37,523 nucleotides of DNA, taken from Acetobacteraceae bacterium. Its GTDB lineage: Bacteria; Pseudomonadota; Alphaproteobacteria; Acetobacterales; Acetobacteraceae. Of the stretch, positions 9,110 to 17,316 are shown one piece after another; the stretch's first letter is position 1, and every line of letters begins with the position of its first letter. The stretch is from NCBI GenBank assembly GCA_027483995.1, contig JAIXTK010000429.1:1-37523 (forward strand), written 5' to 3'. The notes beneath the pieces were generated by a model. The model was not told the origin of the DNA, ran no database searches, and was given only the letters and a program-made list of their open reading frames with translations. The translations under genes were made by a program, and so were the position numbers.

Positions 9110-10261
9110 ATGGGCAGCGAAGCGGTGATCTCAGGCTGGGTGGCCCCGGGCTTCGCGGTGGTGGAGGACGCCTTCGCCGCCAATTTCCATCGCGAGGAGC
9201 CCGAGAGCGAACTGGGCGCGGCGCTCGCCGTCTATTTCGAAGGGCGCTGCGTGGTGGATCTCTGGGGCGGCTTCACCGACACCGCCCGCACCCGCCCCTG
9301 GGCGCGCGATACGCTGGTGAATGTCTGGTCCGCCAGCAAGGGCCTCACCGCGCTGGCCGTGGCGATCCTGGTCGACCAGGGGGCCGCCAGCTACGACGAC
9401 CCGGTGGCGAAGCACTGGCCGGAATTCGCGGCCAACGGCAAGGAGGCCATCACAATCGGCCAGATCCTGTCGCACCAGTCCGGCCTCAATGGCTGGGAGG
9501 CGCCGACCACCTGGGACGATCTCTACAACTGGCGCACCGCCACATCCCGCCTCGCCGCCCAGGCGCCGGCCTGGGAGCCGGGCACGCTCGCCTCCTACCA
9601 CGCCATCACCCACGGCTATTTGGCCGGGGAGGTAGTGCGCCGCATCACCGGCCAGCATCCCGGCCCCTTCATCCGCGACGCCATCGCCACCCCGCTGGGT
9701 GCGGATTTCCATGTCGGCCTGCCCGCAGGGCATGATTGGCGCGTGGCCGAAATGCTGCCCCCGCCGCCGGCCAACGCCACCCCGGGCGGGCCCGGCCTGC
9801 CGGAGATCGCGCGCCGCGCCGTGACCAACCCGGTGGCCGACCCGGCCCTGCCCAACACCCGCGCCTGGCGCGAAGCGGAGATCCCGGCCGCCAACGGCCA
9901 GGCCTCCGCCCAGGGCCTGGCCCGCATCTACGGCGCGCTGGCCCATGGCGGCACGCTGGATGGCATCCGCATCATCTCGCCGGACGGGATCGACCGGATG
10001 CGCGCCCCGCGCCATCTGGGGCCGGACCAGATGGTCGGCCCACGCCATTGGGGCGCCGGCGTTGCCAGCCACGTCGCCCCGGCCTTCGGCCCGCATGCGG
10101 ATACGTTCGGCCACACCGGCTGGGGCGGCGCCTTCGGCTGCGCCAACATGCGCCGGCAGGTTGGCATCGGCTATGTCATGAACCGCATGGGCGGCCAGAT
10201 CGCCAGCAACCCACGCGGCACCAGCCTGGCCGCCGCCGTCTTTGCGGCATTGGGCGACTGA
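9110..10261 (+). CDS. Serine hydrolase / beta-lactamase family (class C-like, EstB-type)
   Basis: 'VNVWSASKGLTALAVAILVDQG' (SxxK), 'QILSHQSGLNGWE', 'SYHAITHGYLAGEVVRRITG', 'FGHTGWGGAFG'. Confidence 0.9.
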   Translation: MGSEAVISGWVAPGFAVVEDAFAANFHREEPESELGAALAVYFEGRCVVDLWGGFTDTARTRPWARDTLVNVWSASKGLTALAVAILVDQGAASYDDPVAKHWPEFAANGKEAITIGQILSHQSGLNGWEAPTTWDDLYNWRTATSRLAAQAPAWEPGTLASYHAITHGYLAGEVVRRITGQHPGPFIRDAIATPLGADFHVGLPAGHDWRVAEMLPPPPANATPGGPGLPEIARRAVTNPVADPALPNTRAWREAEIPAANGQASAQGLARIYGALAHGGTLDGIRIISPDGIDRMRAPRHLGPDQMVGPRHWGAGVASHVAPAFGPHADTFGHTGWGGAFGCANMRRQVGIGYVMNRMGGQIASNPRGTSLAAAVFAALGD

Positions 10262-10312
10262 GCCGCGCCTGCTCCCGGCCTGAGGGGGGAAGGCACGTGC
10301 CACACGCAAGAA

Positions 10313-10337
10313 GGGCCGGGGGATCGTGCCCCGGCCC
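10313..10337. terminator. Hairpin between convergent genes, candidate bidirectional terminator
   Basis: GGGCCGGGG-GATCGTG-CCCCGGCCC perfect 9-bp stem between genes ending at 10261 (+) and 10368 (-); no strong U tract. Confidence 0.5.
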
Positions 10338-10367
10338 GGTTTGCTGAGGGATGGGACGGCTGGGCGT

Positions 10368-10634
10368 TCAGTTCGGCCGCCCGGTCCGCCACGCCTGCTC
10401 CGCCGCCTGGGACAGCGCGCCGGCGATCGACTTGTTCTTGTCGTGCAGGTAGCGATGGCGCGCCTTGTGCTCCGGGAACTGCTTCAGGTGCTGGCGGGTG
10501 ATGGAGAGGTATTCCAGCGACTCCTCCAGCGACAGGCCGCACAGCACCTCGTTGCCGCGACGGTCCACCGCCAGCGAGTGCAATTCGGAAAAATAGAGCC
10601 GATCTGGGGCGGCCAGCGGCAGGCGGTTCACCAT
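10368..10634 (-). CDS. Small hypothetical protein (88 aa)
   Basis: MVNRLPLAAPDRLYFSELHSLAVDRRGNEVLCGLSLEESLEYLSITRQHLKQFPEHKARHRYLHDKNKS...; protein-like composition and bounded by hairpin downstream. Confidence 0.65.
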   Translation of the reverse strand: MVNRLPLAAPDRLYFSELHSLAVDRRGNEVLCGLSLEESLEYLSITRQHLKQFPEHKARHRYLHDKNKSIAGALSQAAEQAWRTGRPN

Positions 10635-11018
10635 GGATCAACACTCCGTGAAGGTTGATCGCAATTGCGCGATTCCCCAGCCGGACGCAAGTTACGTTTT
10701 TCGATGTTCCAAGTGTGCAGCAATGAGTTTCCGAAAAGACAGCATACAGTTTGCATCGCCGCTGCAGCACCGGGCAGGGCGTGTGGGCTCAGTGCAAGGG
10801 TGCACCGGAGTTATCCGCATCGTCCGCAGTCAGGAGAGTGCAATCATTGCTTCATAGATAGGTAAGACATGCATGGTTCATAGGCCAGCCATGCGGCAAC
10901 CGTTCCGCCGCGGGCTCGCTCTGGCCACCTTGGTGCCCACGGCGCCATACAAGCGTTGCAGGTGTGGTGCTCCACCCCATGTCTCACGCTGAAGCGCCCA
11001 AGCCGACCTCCGACCGCG

Positions 11019-11762
11019 ATGGAATCCCCGATGCCGCCACCCCCCGCCGACGCCGAGGATGAGGGCCCCCAGACGGGAGCCACCACCGAACCCGCCTCTG
11101 CCCGCATCCGCAACCGCATCCGTCGTGCGCGCAAGCGGTTCCATGCCAACGACAACATCAGCGAATTCCTGCTGCCCGGCGACCTCGAGCAGTTGCTGGA
11201 CGAGGTCGCCGGCAAGATGCAGGGCGTGCTGGAAAGCCTGGTGATCGACACCGAGAGCGACCACAACACGCAAGACACTGCGCGCCGCGTCGCCAAGATG
11301 TATCTCAACGAGGTGTTCCGCGGCCGCTACGCCGCCGCCCCGCCGGTGACCGAGTTCCCCAATGCCGAGCAGCTCAACGAGCTGATGATCGTGGGCCCGA
11401 TCACCGTGCGCAGCGCCTGCAGCCACCATTTCTGCCCGATCATGGGGCGGCTTTGGATCGGGCTGATGCCGAACGAGCACTCCAACCTCATCGGCCTGTC
11501 CAAATATGCCCGCCTGGCGGATTGGGTGATGAGCCGCCCGCAGATCCAGGAGGAGGCGATCGCCCAGATGGCCGACCTGCTGATGAGCAAGGTGGCACCC
11601 GATGGCCTGGCGGTGGTGATGGAAGCCGACCATTTCTGCATGCACTGGCGCGGGGTGAAGGACACCAACACCAAGATGATCAACTCGGTCATGCGCGGCT
11701 CGTTCCTCAAGGACGCGGCGCTGCGGCGCGAATTCCTCTCGCTGATCAACCTGAAGGCCTAG
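11019..11762 (+). CDS. folE: GTP cyclohydrolase I
   Basis: 'DTESDHNTQDTARRVAKMYLNEVFRGRY', 'GPITVRSACSHHFCPIMGRLWIGLMPN', 'LIGLSKYARLADW', 'VMEADHFCMHWRGVKDTNTKMINSVMRG'. Confidence 0.9.
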   Translation: MESPMPPPPADAEDEGPQTGATTEPASARIRNRIRRARKRFHANDNISEFLLPGDLEQLLDEVAGKMQGVLESLVIDTESDHNTQDTARRVAKMYLNEVFRGRYAAAPPVTEFPNAEQLNELMIVGPITVRSACSHHFCPIMGRLWIGLMPNEHSNLIGLSKYARLADWVMSRPQIQEEAIAQMADLLMSKVAPDGLAVVMEADHFCMHWRGVKDTNTKMINSVMRGSFLKDAALRREFLSLINLKA

Positions 11763-11769
11763 CCCCCCG

Positions 11770-12198
11770 ATGCTTGTCCGCTGCCTCTACGCCAGCCGCG
11801 CCCGCCAGCCTCTCACCCCTGCCGTGGTCGATGGGATCCTGGAGCAGTCCCGCCGCAACAACCCCGCCCGCGGCATCACCGGCCTGCTCTGTTTCGTGGA
11901 CGACGTCTTCGTCCAGGTGCTCGAAGGCGGGCGGGACCCGGTGTGCGACCTGTTCGCCACCATCGTGCGCGACGACCGCCATAGCGGCGTGCGCCTGCTC
12001 TCCTATGAGGAGATCGGCGAGCGCCGCTTCGGCCACTGGAACATGGGCCAGGTGAACATCGCCCGCGTGAACACCGCGCTGCTGCTGAAGTATTCCGAAA
12101 AGCCGGTGCTGGACCCGTTCACCGCCTCGGGTGCGGCCACGCTGGCCCTGCTGCACGAGTTGGTGGACACTGCCCAGATCGCCACGCGCGGCAGCTGA
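11770..12198 (+). CDS. BLUF-domain blue-light photoreceptor protein
   Basis: MLVRCLYASRA...ILEQSRRNNPARGITGLLCFVDDVFVQVLEGGRDPVCDLFATIVRDDRHSGVRLLSYEEIGERRFGHWNMGQ; retains BLUF-typical Tyr, Asn, Gln and the Trp-x-Met motif. Confidence 0.93.
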   Translation: MLVRCLYASRARQPLTPAVVDGILEQSRRNNPARGITGLLCFVDDVFVQVLEGGRDPVCDLFATIVRDDRHSGVRLLSYEEIGERRFGHWNMGQVNIARVNTALLLKYSEKPVLDPFTASGAATLALLHELVDTAQIATRGS

Positions 12199-12218
12199 TC
12201 AACCGGGAGATCCCCAGG

Positions 12219-12971
12219 ATGGCCTACGACCTGCACTACTGGCCGACCCCCAACGGCAAGAAGGTCACCATCCTGCTGGAGGAGCTGGGGGCGCCCTACA
12301 CCGTCGTGCCGGTCAATATCGGCAGGGGCGACCAGTTCCGGCCGGAATTCCTGCAGATGAACCCCAACCACCGCATGCCCGTGCTGGTGGACAACGCGCC
12401 CTCCGATGGCGGCGCCCCGGTGCCGGTGTTCGAATCCGGCGCGATCATGCAGTACCTGGCGGAGAAGCACGCAGCCTTCCTGCCCGCCGATGCGCGCGGC
12501 CGCACCGAGGTGATGCAGTGGGTGTTCTGGCAGATGGCCAACCAGGGCCCCAAGCTCGGCGAATGCGGCCATTTCCGCCGGCTGGGGGACAGCAAGGGCG
12601 ACCAATCCTACGCCGTGCGCCGCTTCACCGATGAGGCGAACCGCCTCTACGGCGTGCTCAACAACCGCCTGCACAGCCGCCGCTACCTCACCGGGGACAG
12701 CTACACGATTGCCGACATGATCTGCTTCCCCTGGACGGTGAACTGGAAGGGGCAGGGGCAGGACATCGCCGAGTTCCCCTACTTCGCCCGCTGGCATGCC
12801 GAGCTGGCCGCCCGCCCCGCGGTGCAGCGTGGCCTTGCCGCCGGCGCCGGCTTCTCCGAAGACCCCGCCACCCTGCCGCAGGCGGAGCGCGACCGCCGCG
12901 CCGCCCTGCTCTACAACCAGCGCGCCCTGCCGGCCCCCGAGGGCGGCTTGCTGGTCATCCCGCCGGGCTGA
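12219..12971 (+). CDS. Glutathione S-transferase family protein (YfcG/Ure2p-like)
   Basis: MAYDLHYWPTPNGKKVTILLEELGAPYTVVPVNIGRGDQFRPEFLQMNPNHRMPVLVD...VFESGAIMQYLAEK...YTIADMICFPW. Confidence 0.92.
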   Translation: MAYDLHYWPTPNGKKVTILLEELGAPYTVVPVNIGRGDQFRPEFLQMNPNHRMPVLVDNAPSDGGAPVPVFESGAIMQYLAEKHAAFLPADARGRTEVMQWVFWQMANQGPKLGECGHFRRLGDSKGDQSYAVRRFTDEANRLYGVLNNRLHSRRYLTGDSYTIADMICFPWTVNWKGQGQDIAEFPYFARWHAELAARPAVQRGLAAGAGFSEDPATLPQAERDRRAALLYNQRALPAPEGGLLVIPPG

Positions 12972-13010
12972 TCCCCGGCCCCCTTCGTTTCACGATCCCG
13001 TCATTACCCG

Positions 13011-13039
13011 CGCCGCCCGGTCCCCCCGGGCGGCGTTTT
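13011..13039 (+). terminator. Rho-independent-like terminator after the GST gene
   Basis: CGCCGCCCGG-TCCCC-CCGGGCGGCG followed by TTTT. Confidence 0.65.
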
Positions 13040-13241
13040 CGCGTGTTTGTATCTCAACATCTCCAACAATGTTCACTTTTGTAAATTCTTACAAATTGGC
13101 TACCGCAATGCCTGCCGTGCTGTTGCGTTCCGCCCGGAAAGCGATCTACGGTTCATTTTATTAGACGTTTCTTTCAATGTCCTTTCGGCCCAGCGCGATG
13201 GGACACCCATTTGACCGCACCGTTTTCCAGGAGTGGTGGAC

Positions 13242-13676
13242 ATGAGTTTCTATCGGATCACCTGGCTGGCCTTCTTCTCCCTCGGCGCCATCGCCCTGGC
13301 CGGCTACGTCGTGGCCTTCGACAGTTGGGCCGTCCAAACCGCCGCTCCCGGCGCGGAGCTGCTGTGCCACGGCACGCTCGCCGGCAACATCCCCCTCACG
13401 CGCGCGCCGCTCTGCCTCGCGGTCTGGTTCACTGAGACCAAGGCCTGGCTCGGCCATGCGCAGGAGATGGTGCTGCACACCGCCTACGGCCTGCAGGGCG
13501 GGGAGCTGTTGCACACCGCCGATATCGGCCTGTTCGCCTTCGGCACGCTGGCCGGCGGCCTCGCGCTGAACTGGCTCTGGGCGACGGCCATGACCCATGT
13601 CGCCATCGCCCTTGTCGCTGCCTGCTACTCGCTGGTCCAGGGCCTGTCCCAGTTCCTGAGGAGCCACACCGCCTGA
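13242..13676 (+). CDS. Small membrane protein (hypothetical), tandem paralog 1
   Basis: AGGAG upstream of ATG; MSFYRITWLAFFSLGAIALAGYVVAFDSWA...LLCHGTLAGNIPLTRAPLCLA...ADIGLFAFGTLAGGLALNWLWATAMTH. Confidence 0.75.
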   Translation: MSFYRITWLAFFSLGAIALAGYVVAFDSWAVQTAAPGAELLCHGTLAGNIPLTRAPLCLAVWFTETKAWLGHAQEMVLHTAYGLQGGELLHTADIGLFAFGTLAGGLALNWLWATAMTHVAIALVAACYSLVQGLSQFLRSHTA

Positions 13677-13801
13677 CCCGCCATTCCCTACCCCCGGCCT
13701 ACCGCGTGCCCTGCCCAACGCCGCATCGCGCGCGTTGTTAAGGAAAAATTGACCCTCTGCCGCGCATTCCTGCGTGGCACCTCCTGCCGGACGCCTGAAC
13801 C

Positions 13802-14242
13802 ATGTACCGATCCATCTGGATGTACTACTTCATCACCGGCCTGCTCAGCTTCACCGCCGGCGTTCCGGCGATGGACAGCTGGGCCGACTCCCTGCTCCCG
13901 CCGGAAGGTGCGGCCTGCCACCTCACCCAGGCCATCGCAGGGCTCTCCCGCGCCGATCTCTCCCTGTGCCTGGCGGCCGGCATTGCCGAAGCCCGCACCG
14001 CCGCGGGCACCGGCCTGTCTGTGCTGGGCGACATCCACCAGGGCATGGCGCTGTCAGACTGGCTGCGCGTGGCGGATGTTGTGATGATCACCGCGGGCCT
14101 GATCGCCGCGGCCCTCGCGCTGGTCTGGGTCTGGGCCAACAGCATGACCCGCCTGGCCGGCCTCTCCCTTACCGGCACCTACACCCTGGTGCGCGCCGTG
14201 GGCATCGCGCTGGAGCGGCGGGGCTTCACCTCCGCCTCCTGA
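13802..14242 (+). CDS. Small membrane protein (hypothetical), tandem paralog 2
   Basis: MYRSIWMYYFITGLLSFTAGVPAMDSWA...AACHLTQAIAGLSRADLSLCLA...ADVVMITAGLIAAALALVWVWANSMTR; same layout as upstream gene. Confidence 0.7.
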   Translation: MYRSIWMYYFITGLLSFTAGVPAMDSWADSLLPPEGAACHLTQAIAGLSRADLSLCLAAGIAEARTAAGTGLSVLGDIHQGMALSDWLRVADVVMITAGLIAAALALVWVWANSMTRLAGLSLTGTYTLVRAVGIALERRGFTSAS

Positions 14243-14249
14243 CGGCACA

Positions 14250-14690
14250 TCAGCGCAGCGCGGCGAAGAAATCCTTCAGCAGCGCAGCCGCCTCGCTCTC
14301 CCGCACGCCGCCCACCACCTCTGGCCGGTGCTGTGCGCCCGGGGCGGCATAGATGCGCGGCCCATGCTCCACCCCGCCGCCCTTCGGATCGTAGGCGCCG
14401 AACACCACGCGGCGGATGCGGAACAGCCCCGCCGCCGCCGCGCACATCGGGCAGGGCTCCAGCGTTACCACCAGGTCGCACCCCACCAGCCGCGGCGAGC
14501 CCATCAGTTTTGCCGCCGCCCGCAACGCGATCATCTCCGCATGGCCCGCCGCATCATGCGCCGCTTCCACATTGTTGCCGGCCCGCGCCAGGATCCGCCC
14601 GTCCGGCCCGAGCACAACCGCACCCACCGGAACCTCCCCGCGCAGGGCGGCCGCCTTCGCCTCATCCAGTGCGGCGTTCATCGCGTTCAT
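14250..14690 (-). CDS. tadA: tRNA-specific adenosine deaminase (A34 to inosine)
   Basis: 'GHAEMIALRAA' (HAE) and 'LEPCPMCAAA' (PCxxC) deaminase motifs; MNAMNAALDEAKAAALRGEVPVGAVV. Confidence 0.92.
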   Translation of the reverse strand: MNAMNAALDEAKAAALRGEVPVGAVVLGPDGRILARAGNNVEAAHDAAGHAEMIALRAAAKLMGSPRLVGCDLVVTLEPCPMCAAAAGLFRIRRVVFGAYDPKGGGVEHGPRIYAAPGAQHRPEVVGGVRESEAAALLKDFFAALR

Positions 14691-14735
14691 GATCCGTCCT
14701 TGCCACCGCCGCACCCCGCGGCGTAGCAACCGCTT

Positions 14736-15488
14736 ATGAGCATGTTTACCAAGCCAGGGGGCAACCTCCCCACCATCGGCGTCACCCTCGATAGCGAGAA
14801 GCCCGGCGGCTACTCGAAATACCCCTGGTACGCGCTGCGCACCAACTACATGGATGCGGTGGCGGCCACCGGCGGCCTGCCCATGGCCCTGCCGCACAAC
14901 GCCAACCTCGCCGAAGCCATGCTGGACCGGATCGACGCGCTGATCGTCACCGGCGGCGCGTTCGACGTCGATCCCTCGCTCTACGGCGACGCCGGCCGGC
15001 ACGACACCGTGATCCTCAAGGAAGGCCGCACCGCCGCCGAACTTGCTTTGGTGCGCGGCGCGCTGGCCCGCAACATGCCGGTACTGGGCATCTGCGGCGG
15101 CGAGCAGCTGCTGGCCGTGGCCCTCGGCGGCACGCTGATCCAGCACATCCCGGATACGATCCCGAACGCACTGGACCACGAGCAGAAGAACCCGCGCAAC
15201 GAGCCGGGCCACGAGATCGCCGTGGTCCCCGGCACGCTGCTGCACCGCATCGTGGGATCCACGGCCATGAACGTGAACACCTCCCACCATCAGGCCGTCC
15301 GCGCGCCCGGGCCGCGTGCCCCCCGTGCTTCATTCATCGTCAACGCCACCTCCTCGGATGGCGTGATCGAGGGCATCGAGGACGCCAGCTATCGCTTCTG
15401 CCTCGGCGTGCAGTGGCACCCGGAATTCTTCATCGACCCCGGCGACCGCCGTATCTTCGATGCCCTCGCCGCCGCGGCGCGCGCATGA
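14736..15488 (+). CDS. Gamma-glutamyl-gamma-aminobutyrate hydrolase family (peptidase C26)
   Basis: 'VLGICGGEQLLAVALGGTLIQHIPD', 'LIVTGGAFDVDPSLYGD', 'GVQWHPEFF'. Confidence 0.92.
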   Translation: MSMFTKPGGNLPTIGVTLDSEKPGGYSKYPWYALRTNYMDAVAATGGLPMALPHNANLAEAMLDRIDALIVTGGAFDVDPSLYGDAGRHDTVILKEGRTAAELALVRGALARNMPVLGICGGEQLLAVALGGTLIQHIPDTIPNALDHEQKNPRNEPGHEIAVVPGTLLHRIVGSTAMNVNTSHHQAVRAPGPRAPRASFIVNATSSDGVIEGIEDASYRFCLGVQWHPEFFIDPGDRRIFDALAAAARA

Positions 15489-16240
15489 GCGATATCCCCG
15501 AGACCGATGCCCCGCCTGCGAGCCCCAAGGGCGAGCGCATCGCCAAGTGGCTCGCCCGCGCCGGCATCGCCAGCCGGCGCGACGCGGAGAAGCTGCTCAC
15601 TGAAGGCCGGGTGAAGCTGAACAACGTGGTCGTCACCCACCCCGCCACCTTCATCGAGCCCGGCGACCTCGTCACCGTCAACGGCACGCTGGTGAACGAG
15701 CCGGAGCGCACCCGCCTGTGGCGCTACCACAAGCCGGATGGCCTGGTGACGACCCATCGCGACCCCCAGGGCCGCCCCACCGTGTTCGAGAAGATGCCGC
15801 CGAGCATTCCGCGCGTGGTCAGCGTCGGCCGGCTGGATCTCAATTCGGAGGGCCTGCTGCTCCTCACCAATGACGGCACCCTGGCCCGCCGGCTGGAACT
15901 GCCCAGCAACGCCTGGGTCCGCCGCTACCGCGTGCGCGTTTTCGGCATCCCCACCGAAAGCCAGCTCGCCGCCCTGGCCAAGGGCATCACCGTCGCCGGC
16001 GAGCGCTACGGCCCGATCGAGGCGGGGCTGGACAGCCGCAAGGGCGACAATGCCTGGCTCACCGTGGCGCTGAAGGAAGGCCGCAACCGGGAGGTGCGCA
16101 AGGTGATGGCCCATCTCGGCCTGGAGGTCAGCCGCCTGATCCGCGTCGCCTACGGCCCCTTCCAGCTCGGCAACCTCAACCGCGGCGAGGTCTCCGAAGT
16201 GCCCACCAAGGTGCTGCGCGAGCAGATCCCGCAGGGCTGA
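15485..16240 (+). CDS. RsuA/RluB-family rRNA pseudouridine synthase
   Basis: S4 domain 'RIAKWLARAGIASRRDAEKLLTEGRVKLN'; 'VGRLDLNSEGLLLLTNDG', 'EGRNREVRKVMAHLGLEVSRLIRVAYG'; ATGA overlap with upstream gene. Confidence 0.93.
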   Translation: MSDIPETDAPPASPKGERIAKWLARAGIASRRDAEKLLTEGRVKLNNVVVTHPATFIEPGDLVTVNGTLVNEPERTRLWRYHKPDGLVTTHRDPQGRPTVFEKMPPSIPRVVSVGRLDLNSEGLLLLTNDGTLARRLELPSNAWVRRYRVRVFGIPTESQLAALAKGITVAGERYGPIEAGLDSRKGDNAWLTVALKEGRNREVRKVMAHLGLEVSRLIRVAYGPFQLGNLNRGEVSEVPTKVLREQIPQG

Positions 16241-16251
16241 GCGGGGCCGGG

Positions 16252-16800
16252 ATGCGCATCGTCGCCGGCCTCTGGCGCGGCCGCGCCCTGCTGGCCCCGA
16301 AGGGCGAGGCCACCCGCCCCACGGCGGATCGCGTCCGCCAGGCCCTGTTCGACATGCTGCTGCACGCCCCCTGGGCGGGCCGCGACAGCGTAGTCGGCGC
16401 CACCGTTCTGGATGCCTTCGCCGGCACCGGCGCGCTGGGCCTGGAAGCCCTCTCGCGCGGCGCGGCCCATGCCCATTTCCTGGAACGCGACCGCGCCGCC
16501 CTGGCGGTCCTGCGCGCCAATATCGCCGCGCTGAAGGCGCCCGCCACCCTCCACGCCATGGACGCCACAAGGCCCCCGCCTGGCCCGCCCTGCACCCTGG
16601 TCTTCCTGGACCCGCCCTATGGCCAGGGGCTGGTGGAAAAGGCGCTGGCCGCCCTCGCCCCCGCCGGCTGGCTCGCGCCCGGCGCGTTGGTGGTGGCCGA
16701 AACCGCCCGCGAGGAACCCCTCACTTTGTCCGCCGAAATCCTCGCCGAACGCTCCCATGGCGCAGCGAAGATCACGATCCTGCGCCTACAGGAAGGGTAA
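16252..16800 (+). CDS. rsmD: 16S rRNA (guanine(966)-N(2))-methyltransferase RsmD
   Basis: MRIVAGLWRGRALLAPKGEATRPTADRVRQALFDML...VLDAFAGTGALGLEALSRGA...LVFLDPPYGQGL. Confidence 0.93.
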   Translation: MRIVAGLWRGRALLAPKGEATRPTADRVRQALFDMLLHAPWAGRDSVVGATVLDAFAGTGALGLEALSRGAAHAHFLERDRAALAVLRANIAALKAPATLHAMDATRPPPGPPCTLVFLDPPYGQGLVEKALAALAPAGWLAPGALVVAETAREEPLTLSAEILAERSHGAAKITILRLQEG

Positions 16801-16884
16801 CCGCCAAGGCGCTGGGAACGCCAAGGGCTCGCCAAGAGAGGCACCCATGGCTCCTGGCGCGCTCTCTTGGTGTCCTTGGCGGTT
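16799..16884. repeat. Inverted repeat built from iterated CGCCAAG motifs, between convergent genes
   Basis: AACCGCCAAGG (16799-16809) / CCTTGGCGGTT (16874-16884) perfect 11 bp; inner CCAAGAGAG (16832-16840) / CTCTCTTGG (16862-16870). Confidence 0.85.
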
Positions 16885-16911
16885 GATCTTTCCTGGCCGC
16901 TCGCTTGCCTC

Positions 16912-17250
16912 TCAGTACCACTCCACCTCGGTATGGTTCATCGCCGCCCGCGCCGCCGCGAAGCTGTAGAACAGCAGCCCCACGCCCAGCGTCGCGATGC
17001 ACACCACCAGCCACCGCACCAGCTGCCCGTTGCCGCTCTCCACGTCGTAGCGGCACACTAGCCGGCCCACCGGCGTGCCCTTGGCATCGGTCAGCTCCAC
17101 GCTGTTGATCACCGCGCGGAAGAAATGCCCGGCCACCACCAGCCATCCCAGCCCCAGCGTGCACACCGACACCGCCAGCCACACGAGGAACTCCGGCCAC
17201 ACCTTGGCCAGGTCCAGCCGGCTCGCCAGCCTTAGCCCCGCAACGTTCAT
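16912..17250 (-). CDS. Small membrane protein with internally duplicated TM segment (hypothetical)
   Basis: MNVAGLRLASRLDLAKVWPEFLVWLAVSVCTLGLGWLVVAGHFFRAVINSVEL...LVRWLVVCIATLGVGLLFYSFAAARAAMNHTEVEWY. Confidence 0.75.
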   Translation of the reverse strand: MNVAGLRLASRLDLAKVWPEFLVWLAVSVCTLGLGWLVVAGHFFRAVINSVELTDAKGTPVGRLVCRYDVESGNGQLVRWLVVCIATLGVGLLFYSFAAARAAMNHTEVEWY

Positions 17251-17316
17251 GGCCCGTCTCTCCCCTCGCAGGTTCGCAAGGGTGACGACTGAGAACACAG
17301 GGTGCCTTGATCCGTA

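Noticed and set aside
10660-10669. CGCAATTGCG palindrome upstream of the 88-aa gene and folE
   Set aside because: Ten-base palindrome with no second copy or spacing evidence; too weak to call a regulatory site.
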